Assembly (NCBI GenBank): GCA_016192435.1
Contig: JACPUD010000083.1
Coordinates: 1 to 51,000, forward strand
Direction: 5' to 3'
Length of the DNA: 51,000 nucleotides
From: Rhodocyclales bacterium
GTDB taxonomy: Bacteria > Pseudomonadota > Gammaproteobacteria > Burkholderiales > Rhodocyclaceae
Shown: positions 36,143 to 44,359 of the stretch, in pieces
Layout: the number at the start of each line of letters is the position of its first letter
How positions within the stretch are numbered: position 1 is the first letter of the stretch
Program-made: the position numbers and the translations under genes
Notes under the pieces: model-generated
Databases searched by the model: none
What the model saw: only the letters and a program-made list of their open reading frames with translations
Told to the model about the DNA's origin: nothing

Positions 36143-38134
36143 ATGCCAACCCGTCGACTTTTCGCCGTGCTCTTAGCGCCAACTCTCGGGCTCGTGTGCG
36201 GCTATGCCGGGGCGCAGGAAGTTTCCGAAAAGGATTACTTCGACGAACTGCCGGTGGTGCTTTCGGTCAGCCGTCTGGCGCAGCCGCTCAATGAAGTGCC
36301 AGGCTCGGTGACGGTGATCGACCGCGACACGATCCGGCGTTCCGGCGCGCGGGAAGTCGCCGAGGTGTTGCGGCTGGTGCCGGGTTTCCTGTTTACCTCC
36401 CGCAACGGCGCCAATCCGCAAGCGTCCTATCATTCGGGCATGGACGTGTTCGGCTCGCGCATGCAGGTCTATGTCGATGGCCGTTCGCTGTATTCCTCGT
36501 TCGTGTTCGGCGAAACCCATCTGGGCCTGCGCGGCATCATTCTCGACGACGTCGAGCGTATCGAAGTATTGCGCGGATCGAATTCCGCCTCCTACGGCGC
36601 CAACGCATTTCTCGGCGTGGTCAATATCGTTACGCGCAATGCGGCGGACAGCCATGGCACGACGGTTTCCGCCACCGTGGGCGACAAGGGGATCGAGGAC
36701 AATGTCGTGCGCCACGGCTGGGGCGACCCGCATGCCAGCTTCCGCATCACCGCCGCAAGGCGCAAGGACCATGGCATCGACCGGGTGTACGACGACAGTC
36801 ATGTTTCGCGCCTGCAGTTTCGTGCCGACTGGCTGCCCTCGGCCAGCGACGACGTGATGGTGCAGCTTGGCGCCGGCGAAACCGCGCGCGGCGACGGCGA
36901 AGGCTTGGCAGGCAATCCCTTTCGCACCGTGGGACATAGCGACATGTATGTTCTGCTGCGTTGGCAGCGCCAGCTCGCGGCGGATGAAAAGCTGGAACTG
37001 CGCGCCAGCCACGAGCAGGAAGTATTTGCCGAAAAGGCGTTGCTGACCGGCGTTGTCGGTGGTCCGGTGAGCGCCTTCAATGATTCGAGCGGCAGCGTGC
37101 GGCGCACGGAACTCGGGCTGCAGCATGCCCTGGCCCCGAATCCGGCATTGCGTCTGGCATGGGGCGGCGAATGGCGGTATGAGATTCTGGATGCGCCGCC
37201 GCTGTATTTCGAGGCCGGCAGCATTTCGCTGCACCAGTGGCGTGCCTTTGCCACGCTGGAATGGCGCCTCCATGAACAGTGGCTGTTGCAGGCCAGCGGC
37301 ATGCAGGAGGGCCATAGCTACTCCGGCAGCGCATTCTCGCCGCGCCTGGCGGCCAACTTCCACCTGACGCCCGACCACACGCTGCGTGCCGGCATAACCA
37401 AGTCGCAGCGCTCGCCGACGTTCTACGAACTGCGCGCCGATACCCGCCTGTTCAACCTTTCGCCCGGAAATCCTTTCGTGGCGGTGGGGGCGCAGATACC
37501 CATTGTCGGTTGGCTGTACCGGTCGTCGGGTACCGTCAAGGCGGAATCCCTGATCAGTCACGAGCTCGCCTATCTCGGGCATTTCCGCGATGCCAACCTG
37601 AAGATCGATGCCCGCGCCTTCGTCGAGCGCATGAACGATCGCATCTCGGTGGAGGGACGGACGGTGCAGAATCCCGCCTTGCCGGCCTTTCCCTGGACCA
37701 ACGTCAGGGATTTCGTCAACCGGCCGGGCCCGCATCTGCACGGTTTCGAATACCAGTTCGACTGGCGACCGCTGGCGGACACCCGCCTGGTGCTGGCGGA
37801 AATGCATATCCGCAGCAAGCCGGGGGCATTTGCCGACGAAGAACTGGAAGCCCCCCACCGCTCGAATTCGCTGGCGTGGTTTCAGAAGCTGCCGGGTAAC
37901 GTCGACTTCACGGTCATTTCCACTGCATCGACCCCGTTCAAATGGGCGGCAGGCGGCCAGTTGATCAATACGCCGCGCCGACTCGACGTCCGTCTCGGCA
38001 TCCCGTTCGCGCTGGGCGCCACCCGCGGCGAGGCCAGCGTGACGGTGCAGGCGATCAACGGCGGTCACCAGATCTACAAGCTCGACCAGCGTTTCGATCG
38101 CCGCGCCTTCGCCACATTACGCCTGGATTTCTGA
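36143..38134 (+). CDS. TonB-dependent outer-membrane receptor
   Basis: 663 aa: signal peptide (cleavage near GAQ-E), a plug domain with VPGSVTVIDRDTIRRSG and VERIEVLRGSNSASYGANAF, and a C-terminal barrel ending in aromatic FATLRLDF. It imports a ligand across the outer membrane with TonB energy; ligand specificity is not evident. The next two genes follow at 3 and -4 bases, so it heads an operon of receptor, binding protein and sensor kinase. Confidence 0.94.
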   Translation: MPTRRLFAVLLAPTLGLVCGYAGAQEVSEKDYFDELPVVLSVSRLAQPLNEVPGSVTVIDRDTIRRSGAREVAEVLRLVPGFLFTSRNGANPQASYHSGMDVFGSRMQVYVDGRSLYSSFVFGETHLGLRGIILDDVERIEVLRGSNSASYGANAFLGVVNIVTRNAADSHGTTVSATVGDKGIEDNVVRHGWGDPHASFRITAARRKDHGIDRVYDDSHVSRLQFRADWLPSASDDVMVQLGAGETARGDGEGLAGNPFRTVGHSDMYVLLRWQRQLAADEKLELRASHEQEVFAEKALLTGVVGGPVSAFNDSSGSVRRTELGLQHALAPNPALRLAWGGEWRYEILDAPPLYFEAGSISLHQWRAFATLEWRLHEQWLLQASGMQEGHSYSGSAFSPRLAANFHLTPDHTLRAGITKSQRSPTFYELRADTRLFNLSPGNPFVAVGAQIPIVGWLYRSSGTVKAESLISHELAYLGHFRDANLKIDARAFVERMNDRISVEGRTVQNPALPAFPWTNVRDFVNRPGPHLHGFEYQFDWRPLADTRLVLAEMHIRSKPGAFADEELEAPHRSNSLAWFQKLPGNVDFTVISTASTPFKWAAGGQLINTPRRLDVRLGIPFALGATRGEASVTVQAINGGHQIYKLDQRFDRRAFATLRLDF

Positions 38135-38137
38135 GCA

Positions 38138-39076
38138 ATGCAGCGCCGGATACTCATCGCCCTCGCCACCGCTTGCCTATGTCTAATGACATATGGATCA
38201 GCCTGGGCGGCCGGGGCGATTCCGGTCTGGGTGGCCCTGTCCGCCACCGGCGGCGTACACGCCGAAGCGGCGCAGGCGTTGCGGGATGAAGTCGACCAGG
38301 CGCTGCCGGGGCGCGTCGACTGGCGCGTGGCACACTGGAGCAGTTTCACCAGCACGGTGCCGGAGCCGCAATGGGTCGTCGCCATCGGCACCGGAGCCCA
38401 ACGCGGCATGCAGGACCTGTTTGCGCGCGACGCGACGCCGCCCCCATTGCTGTCGATACTGGTGCCGCGCCTGGCCTTCGAGCGTATCGCCGATCCGGCG
38501 CGCCTGCGTGCCGGATCGCTCTCGGCGGTGTTCCTCGACCAGCCGCCGTGGCGGCAGCTGGAACTGATCCGGCTGGCGCTGCCCGCCGCGCGCACGGTCG
38601 GCATGCTGGTCGGCGCCGAGTCGAAGGGCCACCAGCCGGCCCTGGAGAAGGCGGCCAGGGAGCGCGGCTTCGAGCTGGTGGCGGCGCCGGCGGAACCGGC
38701 CGACCTGTTTGCCGCCCTGCAAGCGGTGCTGGCCGATGCCGATGTCCTGCTTGCGCTGCCCGATCCCGGCGTATTCAACAGCCAGACGGCGGCCAACATT
38801 CTGACGGCGGCCTATCGCCAGCAGGTGCCGCTGGTTGGTTTTTCTCCGGCCTATGCCAAGGCCGGCGCCCTGCTGGCCCTGTATTCGACACCAGCCCAGG
38901 TCGGCACCCGCGGTGGCGAATTGCTGCGCCAGGCGCTGGCGGGCAAGGCTTTGCCGGCACCGCAGTGGCCGCGCGAATTTGCCGTCGCGGTCAACCGGGA
39001 TGTCGCCCGTTCGCTGGGTTTCGCATTGGACGAGGTTCAGCTTGGGCAACTATTGCGCCAGAAGGAGCGACCATGA
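38138..39076 (+). CDS. ABC transporter substrate-binding-like protein (PF04392 type)
   Basis: 312 aa with a signal peptide (cleavage near AWA-A). The body has the two-lobe layout of the ABC_sub_bind family, with VGMLVGAESKGHQPALEKAA and DADVLLALPDPGVFNSQTAANIL in the second lobe. No ABC permease or ATPase accompanies it; its place between a TonB receptor and a histidine kinase suggests it presents a ligand to the kinase. The stop overlaps the kinase start (ATGA). Confidence 0.85.
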   Translation: MQRRILIALATACLCLMTYGSAWAAGAIPVWVALSATGGVHAEAAQALRDEVDQALPGRVDWRVAHWSSFTSTVPEPQWVVAIGTGAQRGMQDLFARDATPPPLLSILVPRLAFERIADPARLRAGSLSAVFLDQPPWRQLELIRLALPAARTVGMLVGAESKGHQPALEKAARERGFELVAAPAEPADLFAALQAVLADADVLLALPDPGVFNSQTAANILTAAYRQQVPLVGFSPAYAKAGALLALYSTPAQVGTRGGELLRQALAGKALPAPQWPREFAVAVNRDVARSLGFALDEVQLGQLLRQKERP

Positions 39077-40995
39077 GGATGGGCCTGCGCATTCGCATGC
39101 TGCTGTCGGCGCTGCTGCCGACCACGCTGGTGGCGGTGCTGTTGACGACAGTGTTCCTGCTGCGCGCGATTGACGATCTCGAACAGGGATTGCAGACGCG
39201 CGGCACGGCGATTTCGCGACAGATGGCCGGCGCCGCGGAGTTCGGCATATTTTCCGGCCAGCGCGGCGCTCTTTCGGTGTTGACCGAGTCGGCACTGCAC
39301 ATCGACCCGGATGTGCGCGGTGCGGCGATCGTCGATGGGCGGGGTGCCGTGATGGCGCTCAGCGGTGTATTGAATCAATCCATGTGGCCCGCACTGGGGC
39401 GCATCGACGGTAGCCGTCTGCGTCCGGATGTGCTGTTGTTCGTCGAGCCGGTGATGCGCAGCAGTCTGCCGGTGGATGACATCTATGGCGGCGCGACGGC
39501 GCCGCACGTGGCGCCGCAACAACTGCTTGGCTACGTCATGATCGAATTGTCCCGCAACGAGGTATCGAGCAAGAGCGCGCGGCTGATCGCCATCGGCGGC
39601 CTGATTGCCCTGCTTGGATCCGCGCTTGGCGGCTGGCTGGCGCTACGCATAGCGCGCGGCGTGACAAGCCCCCTGCTGGAGGCCAACGAGGTGGTCGGGC
39701 GTATCGGTGCCGGCGACCTGACGGCGCGCATGGCGACCCGGTCCGCAGGCGCCTTGCACTCGCTGGCGAGCGGCATCAACGGCATGGCCGAACGCATCGG
39801 CGTGACGCAGGACGACTTGCGCGCCCGGATCGCCGAGGCTACCGCCGACCTGCAACAGGCGAAGGATGCGGCGGAGCACGCCACCGTCGCCAAATCGCAC
39901 TTTCTGGCCGCCGCCAGTCACGACCTGCGCCAGCCCCTGCACGCACTGGGCCTTTTCGTCTCTGCCCTGGCGCAATCCAAGGCGGCACGACAGGAGCCCG
40001 AACTGGTTGCGCACATCCAGTCGGCAGTGGATGCCCTGCAGAATCTGCTCGATGCGATCCTCGACATTTCGCGCCTCGACGGCGGCAATGTGGTGCCGAG
40101 CATCGGCAGCTTTCCCTTGGCCCAGGTGCTGGATCGCCTGGGTCAGGATCTCTCGCTGCCGGCGGCACAAAAGGGATTGCGGCTGAAGCTGCGGCCGACG
40201 CGGTTCTGGGTGCGCAGCGACGAAAAGATCGTCGAACGCATTCTGCTCAATCTGGTCGGCAATGCCTTGCGCTACACCCGTAGCGGCGGCGTCCTGGTGA
40301 GTTGCCGTCGCCGCGGCGAGGTACTGGTGGTCGAGGTCTGGGATACCGGTGAAGGAATTCCGGAGCATGCGCGCGCGGGCATTTTCGAGGAATACGTGCA
40401 GTTGGCGAATCCCGAGCGCGACCGCGCCAAGGGACTCGGGCTGGGACTGGCCATCTGCCGGCGCCTGGCCGACTTGCTGGGCATTTCGCTGGGTGTCCGA
40501 TCACGTCCGGGGCGCGGTTCGGTGTTCTGGATTGAATTGCCCTTGGCGCCGGCTGGTTTGCCGCGCGACCAGCCGTCTGCGGCGGGCGTATCGGCGGAAG
40601 CTGCGGTCGATCCGGCGCGGATAAACGGAACGGTCCTGGTGGTGGAGCGGGATGCGCTGGTACGGGCGGGGATGCAGCAGGCGATCGTCAGCTGGGGCGG
40701 CCGGGTGCTGCTGGCGGCGGACCGCGACGAGGCGCTGCGCCGCTGCCGCGAGAGCGATCCGCCACCGGATCTGACGATATGCAATCTGCGACTGCCCGGC
40801 CGCGGCAGCGGGATCGAGCTGGCGCAGGAGCTGCGCCGGGAATATGGGGGCATGGCCGTGCTGCTGGTCAGCGCGGACGTCAGCGACGAAGCGCAGAATG
40901 CGGCGCGCAATGCCGGCTTCGCGCTGCTCAAGCAGCCGGTGCCGGCGGGGCGGCTGCGGGCGGCTTTGCGCCACCTGCTCGAAGTTCGCGTCTAG
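39073..40995 (+). CDS. Hybrid sensor histidine kinase with degenerate receiver
   Basis: 640 aa: membrane helix (about 9-31), a periplasmic domain of some 135 residues, a second helix (about 172-192), HAMP (to about 245), HisKA with AAASHDLRQPLHALGL (phospho-His283), HATPase (DTGEGIP and GLGLGLAICRRL boxes), and a C-terminal receiver (about 515-635). The receiver has Asn571 in LTICNLRLPG where the phospho-acceptor Asp should be, and ERD in place of the acidic DD pair, while the LLKQPV lysine is kept. It probably is a pseudo-receiver with a binding role. No separate response regulator is next to it. Confidence 0.9.
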   Translation: MRMGLRIRMLLSALLPTTLVAVLLTTVFLLRAIDDLEQGLQTRGTAISRQMAGAAEFGIFSGQRGALSVLTESALHIDPDVRGAAIVDGRGAVMALSGVLNQSMWPALGRIDGSRLRPDVLLFVEPVMRSSLPVDDIYGGATAPHVAPQQLLGYVMIELSRNEVSSKSARLIAIGGLIALLGSALGGWLALRIARGVTSPLLEANEVVGRIGAGDLTARMATRSAGALHSLASGINGMAERIGVTQDDLRARIAEATADLQQAKDAAEHATVAKSHFLAAASHDLRQPLHALGLFVSALAQSKAARQEPELVAHIQSAVDALQNLLDAILDISRLDGGNVVPSIGSFPLAQVLDRLGQDLSLPAAQKGLRLKLRPTRFWVRSDEKIVERILLNLVGNALRYTRSGGVLVSCRRRGEVLVVEVWDTGEGIPEHARAGIFEEYVQLANPERDRAKGLGLGLAICRRLADLLGISLGVRSRPGRGSVFWIELPLAPAGLPRDQPSAAGVSAEAAVDPARINGTVLVVERDALVRAGMQQAIVSWGGRVLLAADRDEALRRCRESDPPPDLTICNLRLPGRGSGIELAQELRREYGGMAVLLVSADVSDEAQNAARNAGFALLKQPVPAGRLRAALRHLLEVRV

Positions 40996-41828
40996 CGGTC
41001 GAGCAGTCCGAGCCGGCGGCAAAGTTCCAGCGTCAGCCCCGCCTGGTTCATGCTATAGAAGTGCAGACCCGGCGCGCCGCGTTCGATCAGGCGCTGGCAT
41101 AGTTCGGTCACCACGTCGAGACCGAAGGCGCGGATCGATTCCGCATCGTCGCCGAAGCTCTCGAACTTGCGCCGCATCCAGCGCGGTATCTCGGCGCCGC
41201 AGGCGTCGGAAAAACGTGCCAGCTTGGAGAAGCTGGCAATCGGCATGATGCCCGGCACGATCGGAACGGCGACGCCCAGGGCCCGCGCTTCGGCAACGAA
41301 ATGCTCGTAGGCATCGGCGTTGTAGAAATACTGGGTAATCGCCGAATTCGCGCCGGCTTCGACCTTGCGCTTGAAGTTCAGCAAATCCTCGCGCGGGCTG
41401 CGGGACTGCGGATGCCATTCCGGATAGGCCGCCACCTCGATATGGAAGCGTGCGCCGGTTTCGGCGCGGATGAAGGCGACCAGCTCGTTGGCATAACGGA
41501 ATTCGCCGGCGTCGGCCATGCCCGAGGGCAGGTCGCCGCGCAGGGCGACGATGCGGCGGATGCCGCGCGTGCTGAAAATGGCCAGCATCTCGCGGATGCC
41601 TGCGCGCGTGGAGCCGATGCAGGATAGATGCGGCGCGGCCTGATGGCCTTCGGCGGCGATCTCCATCACTGTCGCCAGCGTGTTTTCGCGCGTCGAACCG
41701 CCGGCGCCGTAAGTGACGGAGAAAAACTCGGGCTTCAGCGGCGCAAGCCGGACCCGCGTCGCGCGCAGCTTCTCCATGCCTTCGCTGGTTTGCGGCGGAA
41801 AAAACTCGATGGATAGTTCAAGGCTCAT
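40992..41828 (-). CDS. metF: 5,10-methylenetetrahydrofolate reductase
   Basis: 278 aa TIM barrel. The N-terminus SIEFFPPQTSEG and the FSVTYGAGGSTRE motif are diagnostic, and RGDLPSG and the FAD-binding region follow. It makes methyl-THF for methionine synthesis. It overlaps the convergent histidine kinase by 4 bases. Together with ahcY it belongs to the methyl cycle, but seven kilobases of other genes now separate the two. Confidence 0.97.
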   Translation of the reverse strand: MSLELSIEFFPPQTSEGMEKLRATRVRLAPLKPEFFSVTYGAGGSTRENTLATVMEIAAEGHQAAPHLSCIGSTRAGIREMLAIFSTRGIRRIVALRGDLPSGMADAGEFRYANELVAFIRAETGARFHIEVAAYPEWHPQSRSPREDLLNFKRKVEAGANSAITQYFYNADAYEHFVAEARALGVAVPIVPGIMPIASFSKLARFSDACGAEIPRWMRRKFESFGDDAESIRAFGLDVVTELCQRLIERGAPGLHFYSMNQAGLTLELCRRLGLLDR

Positions 41829-41861
41829 GCTATGTACCGGGAGGGTGCGTATGCGCTGCGT

Positions 41862-42215
41862 TCAGGATCGCGGCGAGCTCAGCAGCAAACGCGTCAGCAG
41901 CCAGGAAATCACGCTGTAGAGCGTTGAACCGATGACGCCGGCGATGAATCCGTCCACCACGAAGCCGTCGAGCAACCAAGCCGCCAGGAGGAACATCATG
42001 CCGTTGATGACGAAGATGAACAGCCCGAGGGTCAGCAGCGTGACCGGCAGCGTCAGCAGTAGCAGTAGCGGCCGGATCAGGGTGTTGATCAGTCCCAGCA
42101 CCAGCGCCACCCCCAGCGCCGTGGCAAAACCGGCGACGTGGATCGAGGGCAGCAGCCAGGGCAGGGCCAGCAGTGCGGCGGCATTGATCAGCCAGGCTGA
42201 GAGGATTCGAACCAT
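41862..42215 (-). CDS. Small membrane protein of the phage-holin/YvlD family (PF04020)
   Basis: 117 aa with four membrane helices covering nearly the whole protein. It begins ILSAWLINAAALLALPWLLP. Despite the family name it is not part of a prophage: it is commonly found beside ahcY and metF in betaproteobacteria. No ribosome site is visible upstream of its ATG; the sequence immediately before it borders the inserted defence operon. Confidence 0.88.
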   Translation of the reverse strand: MVRILSAWLINAAALLALPWLLPSIHVAGFATALGVALVLGLINTLIRPLLLLLTLPVTLLTLGLFIFVINGMMFLLAAWLLDGFVVDGFIAGVIGSTLYSVISWLLTRLLLSSPRS

Positions 42216-42239
42216 AGATTTTGTTGCTGCTGTTGCGGC

Positions 42240-43118
42240 CTAGTTGCTAGCTTCGATAACACCAACGAACTGTGCTATTTCCGCCGGCACGCGTTCCATT
42301 TCTCTCATACGGTTTGCCAATAGTCCCTTCAAATCGATTCTGATGCTATGAGCGAATGAGAATCTATCGAGCAGTGCTTTGCCGTGAACTCTTCTGAGTA
42401 GCGCATTGACACGGTTTGTTGAGGTCTCGCCGGGGAGGTCAAAGGCGTCCACATGGGAAACGTGCATTGCATAATCGGCAACTGCCGAAGGTGGAAGCTT
42501 CGGGAATCTATCATTCTTTACACAAGTTTCGCTCTCGGCGCGAGTGGGAAAGCGACCATTGGTATATCCATCAGACAAACCTTCAATTTTGTGATGATGG
42601 CAAACAGCGTTAATTGCGGCGTGAGGGATCAGGACTTGACAATGGTTCAGTAGTTCGTCATAGACTTCTTGTGTTGGCCTAGGTGGCTGCATCTCTATCT
42701 CGGCACGACATTTCTCCATCGCTTCGCCGTCGGCGAGATAGTTCTCCATCTCCCATCGGCAAAGCGCTTTTACCTCTGCGCCAAACGGTTTCGAGTTTTG
42801 GTAGGCATCATCATCGGTCTCGTGGACTAAATGCCACATATCCTGACTCATGACTGCATCACGATCCACAATTCCCCATGCGGCATTGCCAGACATCCGC
42901 TCGTTGGTAACAGCCTTGATAACGGCCAAACAGCCAGAGGAATTGCATTGTTGTGATGCCGGCCTGAACTCAACGCGTGCAAGGTGATCTTTGAACCAGC
43001 ACTCGCCAAACACGTAATTGTCTTCTTCGGATTCGACGTAAATAACCGGAACCCCACCGTAGCGGGCAGACAGTCTGTCCGGCGTATCCAAACCGGGTTG
43101 ATTCTTTACCGCTCCCAT
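42240..43118 (-). CDS. DUF4435 TOPRIM-like protein, AriB-like candidate effector
   Basis: 292 aa. The N-terminal half has VIYVESEEDNYVF (Glu29), AVIKAVTNER, and WGIVDRDAV (Asp85, Asp87), the Glu plus DxD pattern of TOPRIM folds as in OLD nucleases and DUF4435; EMENYLAD follows near residue 117. The C-terminal half is unrecognised. In PARIS anti-phage systems the DUF4435 protein AriB is the toxic effector and is encoded next to the ATPase AriA; the same pairing is seen here, with a one-base stop/start overlap. Assignment to DUF4435 is by motif, and the effector role is inference. Its GC content is visibly lower than that of the flanking metF. Confidence 0.7.
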   Translation of the reverse strand: MGAVKNQPGLDTPDRLSARYGGVPVIYVESEEDNYVFGECWFKDHLARVEFRPASQQCNSSGCLAVIKAVTNERMSGNAAWGIVDRDAVMSQDMWHLVHETDDDAYQNSKPFGAEVKALCRWEMENYLADGEAMEKCRAEIEMQPPRPTQEVYDELLNHCQVLIPHAAINAVCHHHKIEGLSDGYTNGRFPTRAESETCVKNDRFPKLPPSAVADYAMHVSHVDAFDLPGETSTNRVNALLRRVHGKALLDRFSFAHSIRIDLKGLLANRMREMERVPAEIAQFVGVIEASN

Positions 43119-44356
43119 CAGATTCCTCCCGCGGCTTGATTCATGCTGCGTGATAATTCTTTCGCAGCGGCTTCTTTCGCAATTGCCTCCGCGCGGTCTT
43201 CTTCCTCCGCGGTTTCAATGATGTAAGCGCCCTTACGCAAATTTTCCTCGACAATATTGAGTGCGAACGCTTTCATCATTCGCTCCGAATGGGTTGCCAT
43301 ATATATGGTGACATTGGGGAAGTGTGACTTGGCAATGTTTAGAAGAGTAAATAGAGTCTCGTACTGCCAGTTACGATGAAGATGAACCTCGGGTTCATCG
43401 ATCAACAAAATGGTGTTCCGGGTCATGTGCGCCCCCAGGCGCAAGTAAAGCTGTACTAGACTTTTCTCTCCACTGGATAGTCTATCCAGCCGGTGCTCCA
43501 ATCCCTCAGCTTCGATGATCGCCTCCGGCGGCTCCTTACGTACTCCTCTTAGCTTCTTCCCAGCGAAAAGCTTCTCGTCGCCAACTTTGAACACCCGCTT
43601 GTTGATCGCGGCGATTGCGTCTTCAAAGCGGCCGTCGTCCAACCATTTCAGCCAGACTAGCAAGTTGTCGAGCGAATCCCGCCACTCGCGGCCTTCTACG
43701 TCGAAAATATGTACGGGGCGATAGTTCCAGTCGCGCGGGGCGACAATGGCTCGATCTTCGGTTGGCGTGCGGATGATGTTGCGATAAGCGGAAAAATAGA
43801 TCAGCGTCGGTAAAGTTAGTTCGTCGCTCTCGAAGCCCGACAGGCGGGCTCCAATGCTGGTTTCGATGAGAATGTTGAAGTCCTGCACCCATTCGTCGGT
43901 ACGGCCAACCATGCTGTAGCGCCCAAAGGCGTTGCGCACGAAGCCAAACCTGCACCAGCGCGTCGCCCCGTATTTCTTGACGTCGGAGTCTCCCCACGGC
44001 TTCAAAGAAACTTCTTCGCCCATGAACCCTGCAATGAGTGACAGGATCACGGTTTCCTTATGCCCATCACGATTCACGGTAACGCGAACATCCCATTGGG
44101 CGCGACCTTGTTCGCGGTCGAATGCCTCGAAGCCGAGAGCAGAACGCTCGGTCTTGCCGAGCATATTCATCATGGCGGCAAGCATCTCCATGACAGTTGT
44201 TTTTCCGCGGCCATTCTTGGAGATCATCAGGTAGGCATTGCAGGGCTCGTCGTTGGCGTCGGTAAAATCAAATTCCTCCATTCGCTCGTGAAACGGGCCA
44301 ATCCGGTCGATCGTGAGGAGTAGCGATGAGAATTCCTCGATCAGTATGTTCATCAT
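43118..44356 (-). CDS. AAA (ABC-type) ATPase, AriA-like
   Basis: 412 aa SMC/RecF-like ATPase. Walker A is SKNGRGKT (residues 46-53, Ser in place of the first Gly), the signature is LSSGEKSLVQLYL (about 293), Walker B is ILLIDEPEVHLH (316), and the switch His is in MATHSERMM. This AAA_15/21 layout with the DUF4435 gene directly downstream is that of AriA/AriB. In PARIS the ATPase holds the effector until a phage anti-restriction protein triggers release. Two ATGs (44356, 44353) are possible starts, 3-6 bases after the DndE-FtsK stop. Confidence 0.75.
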   Translation of the reverse strand: MMNILIEEFSSLLLTIDRIGPFHERMEEFDFTDANDEPCNAYLMISKNGRGKTTVMEMLAAMMNMLGKTERSALGFEAFDREQGRAQWDVRVTVNRDGHKETVILSLIAGFMGEEVSLKPWGDSDVKKYGATRWCRFGFVRNAFGRYSMVGRTDEWVQDFNILIETSIGARLSGFESDELTLPTLIYFSAYRNIIRTPTEDRAIVAPRDWNYRPVHIFDVEGREWRDSLDNLLVWLKWLDDGRFEDAIAAINKRVFKVGDEKLFAGKKLRGVRKEPPEAIIEAEGLEHRLDRLSSGEKSLVQLYLRLGAHMTRNTILLIDEPEVHLHRNWQYETLFTLLNIAKSHFPNVTIYMATHSERMMKAFALNIVEENLRKGAYIIETAEEEDRAEAIAKEAAAKELSRSMNQAAGGI

Positions 44357-44359
44357 CGG

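Noticed and set aside
41862..42215. Phage-holin family gene as sign of a prophage next to the island
   Set aside because: The family name is historical; the protein is a four-helix YvlD-type membrane protein usually found beside ahcY/metF, and there is no integrase, capsid or lysin gene in the window.
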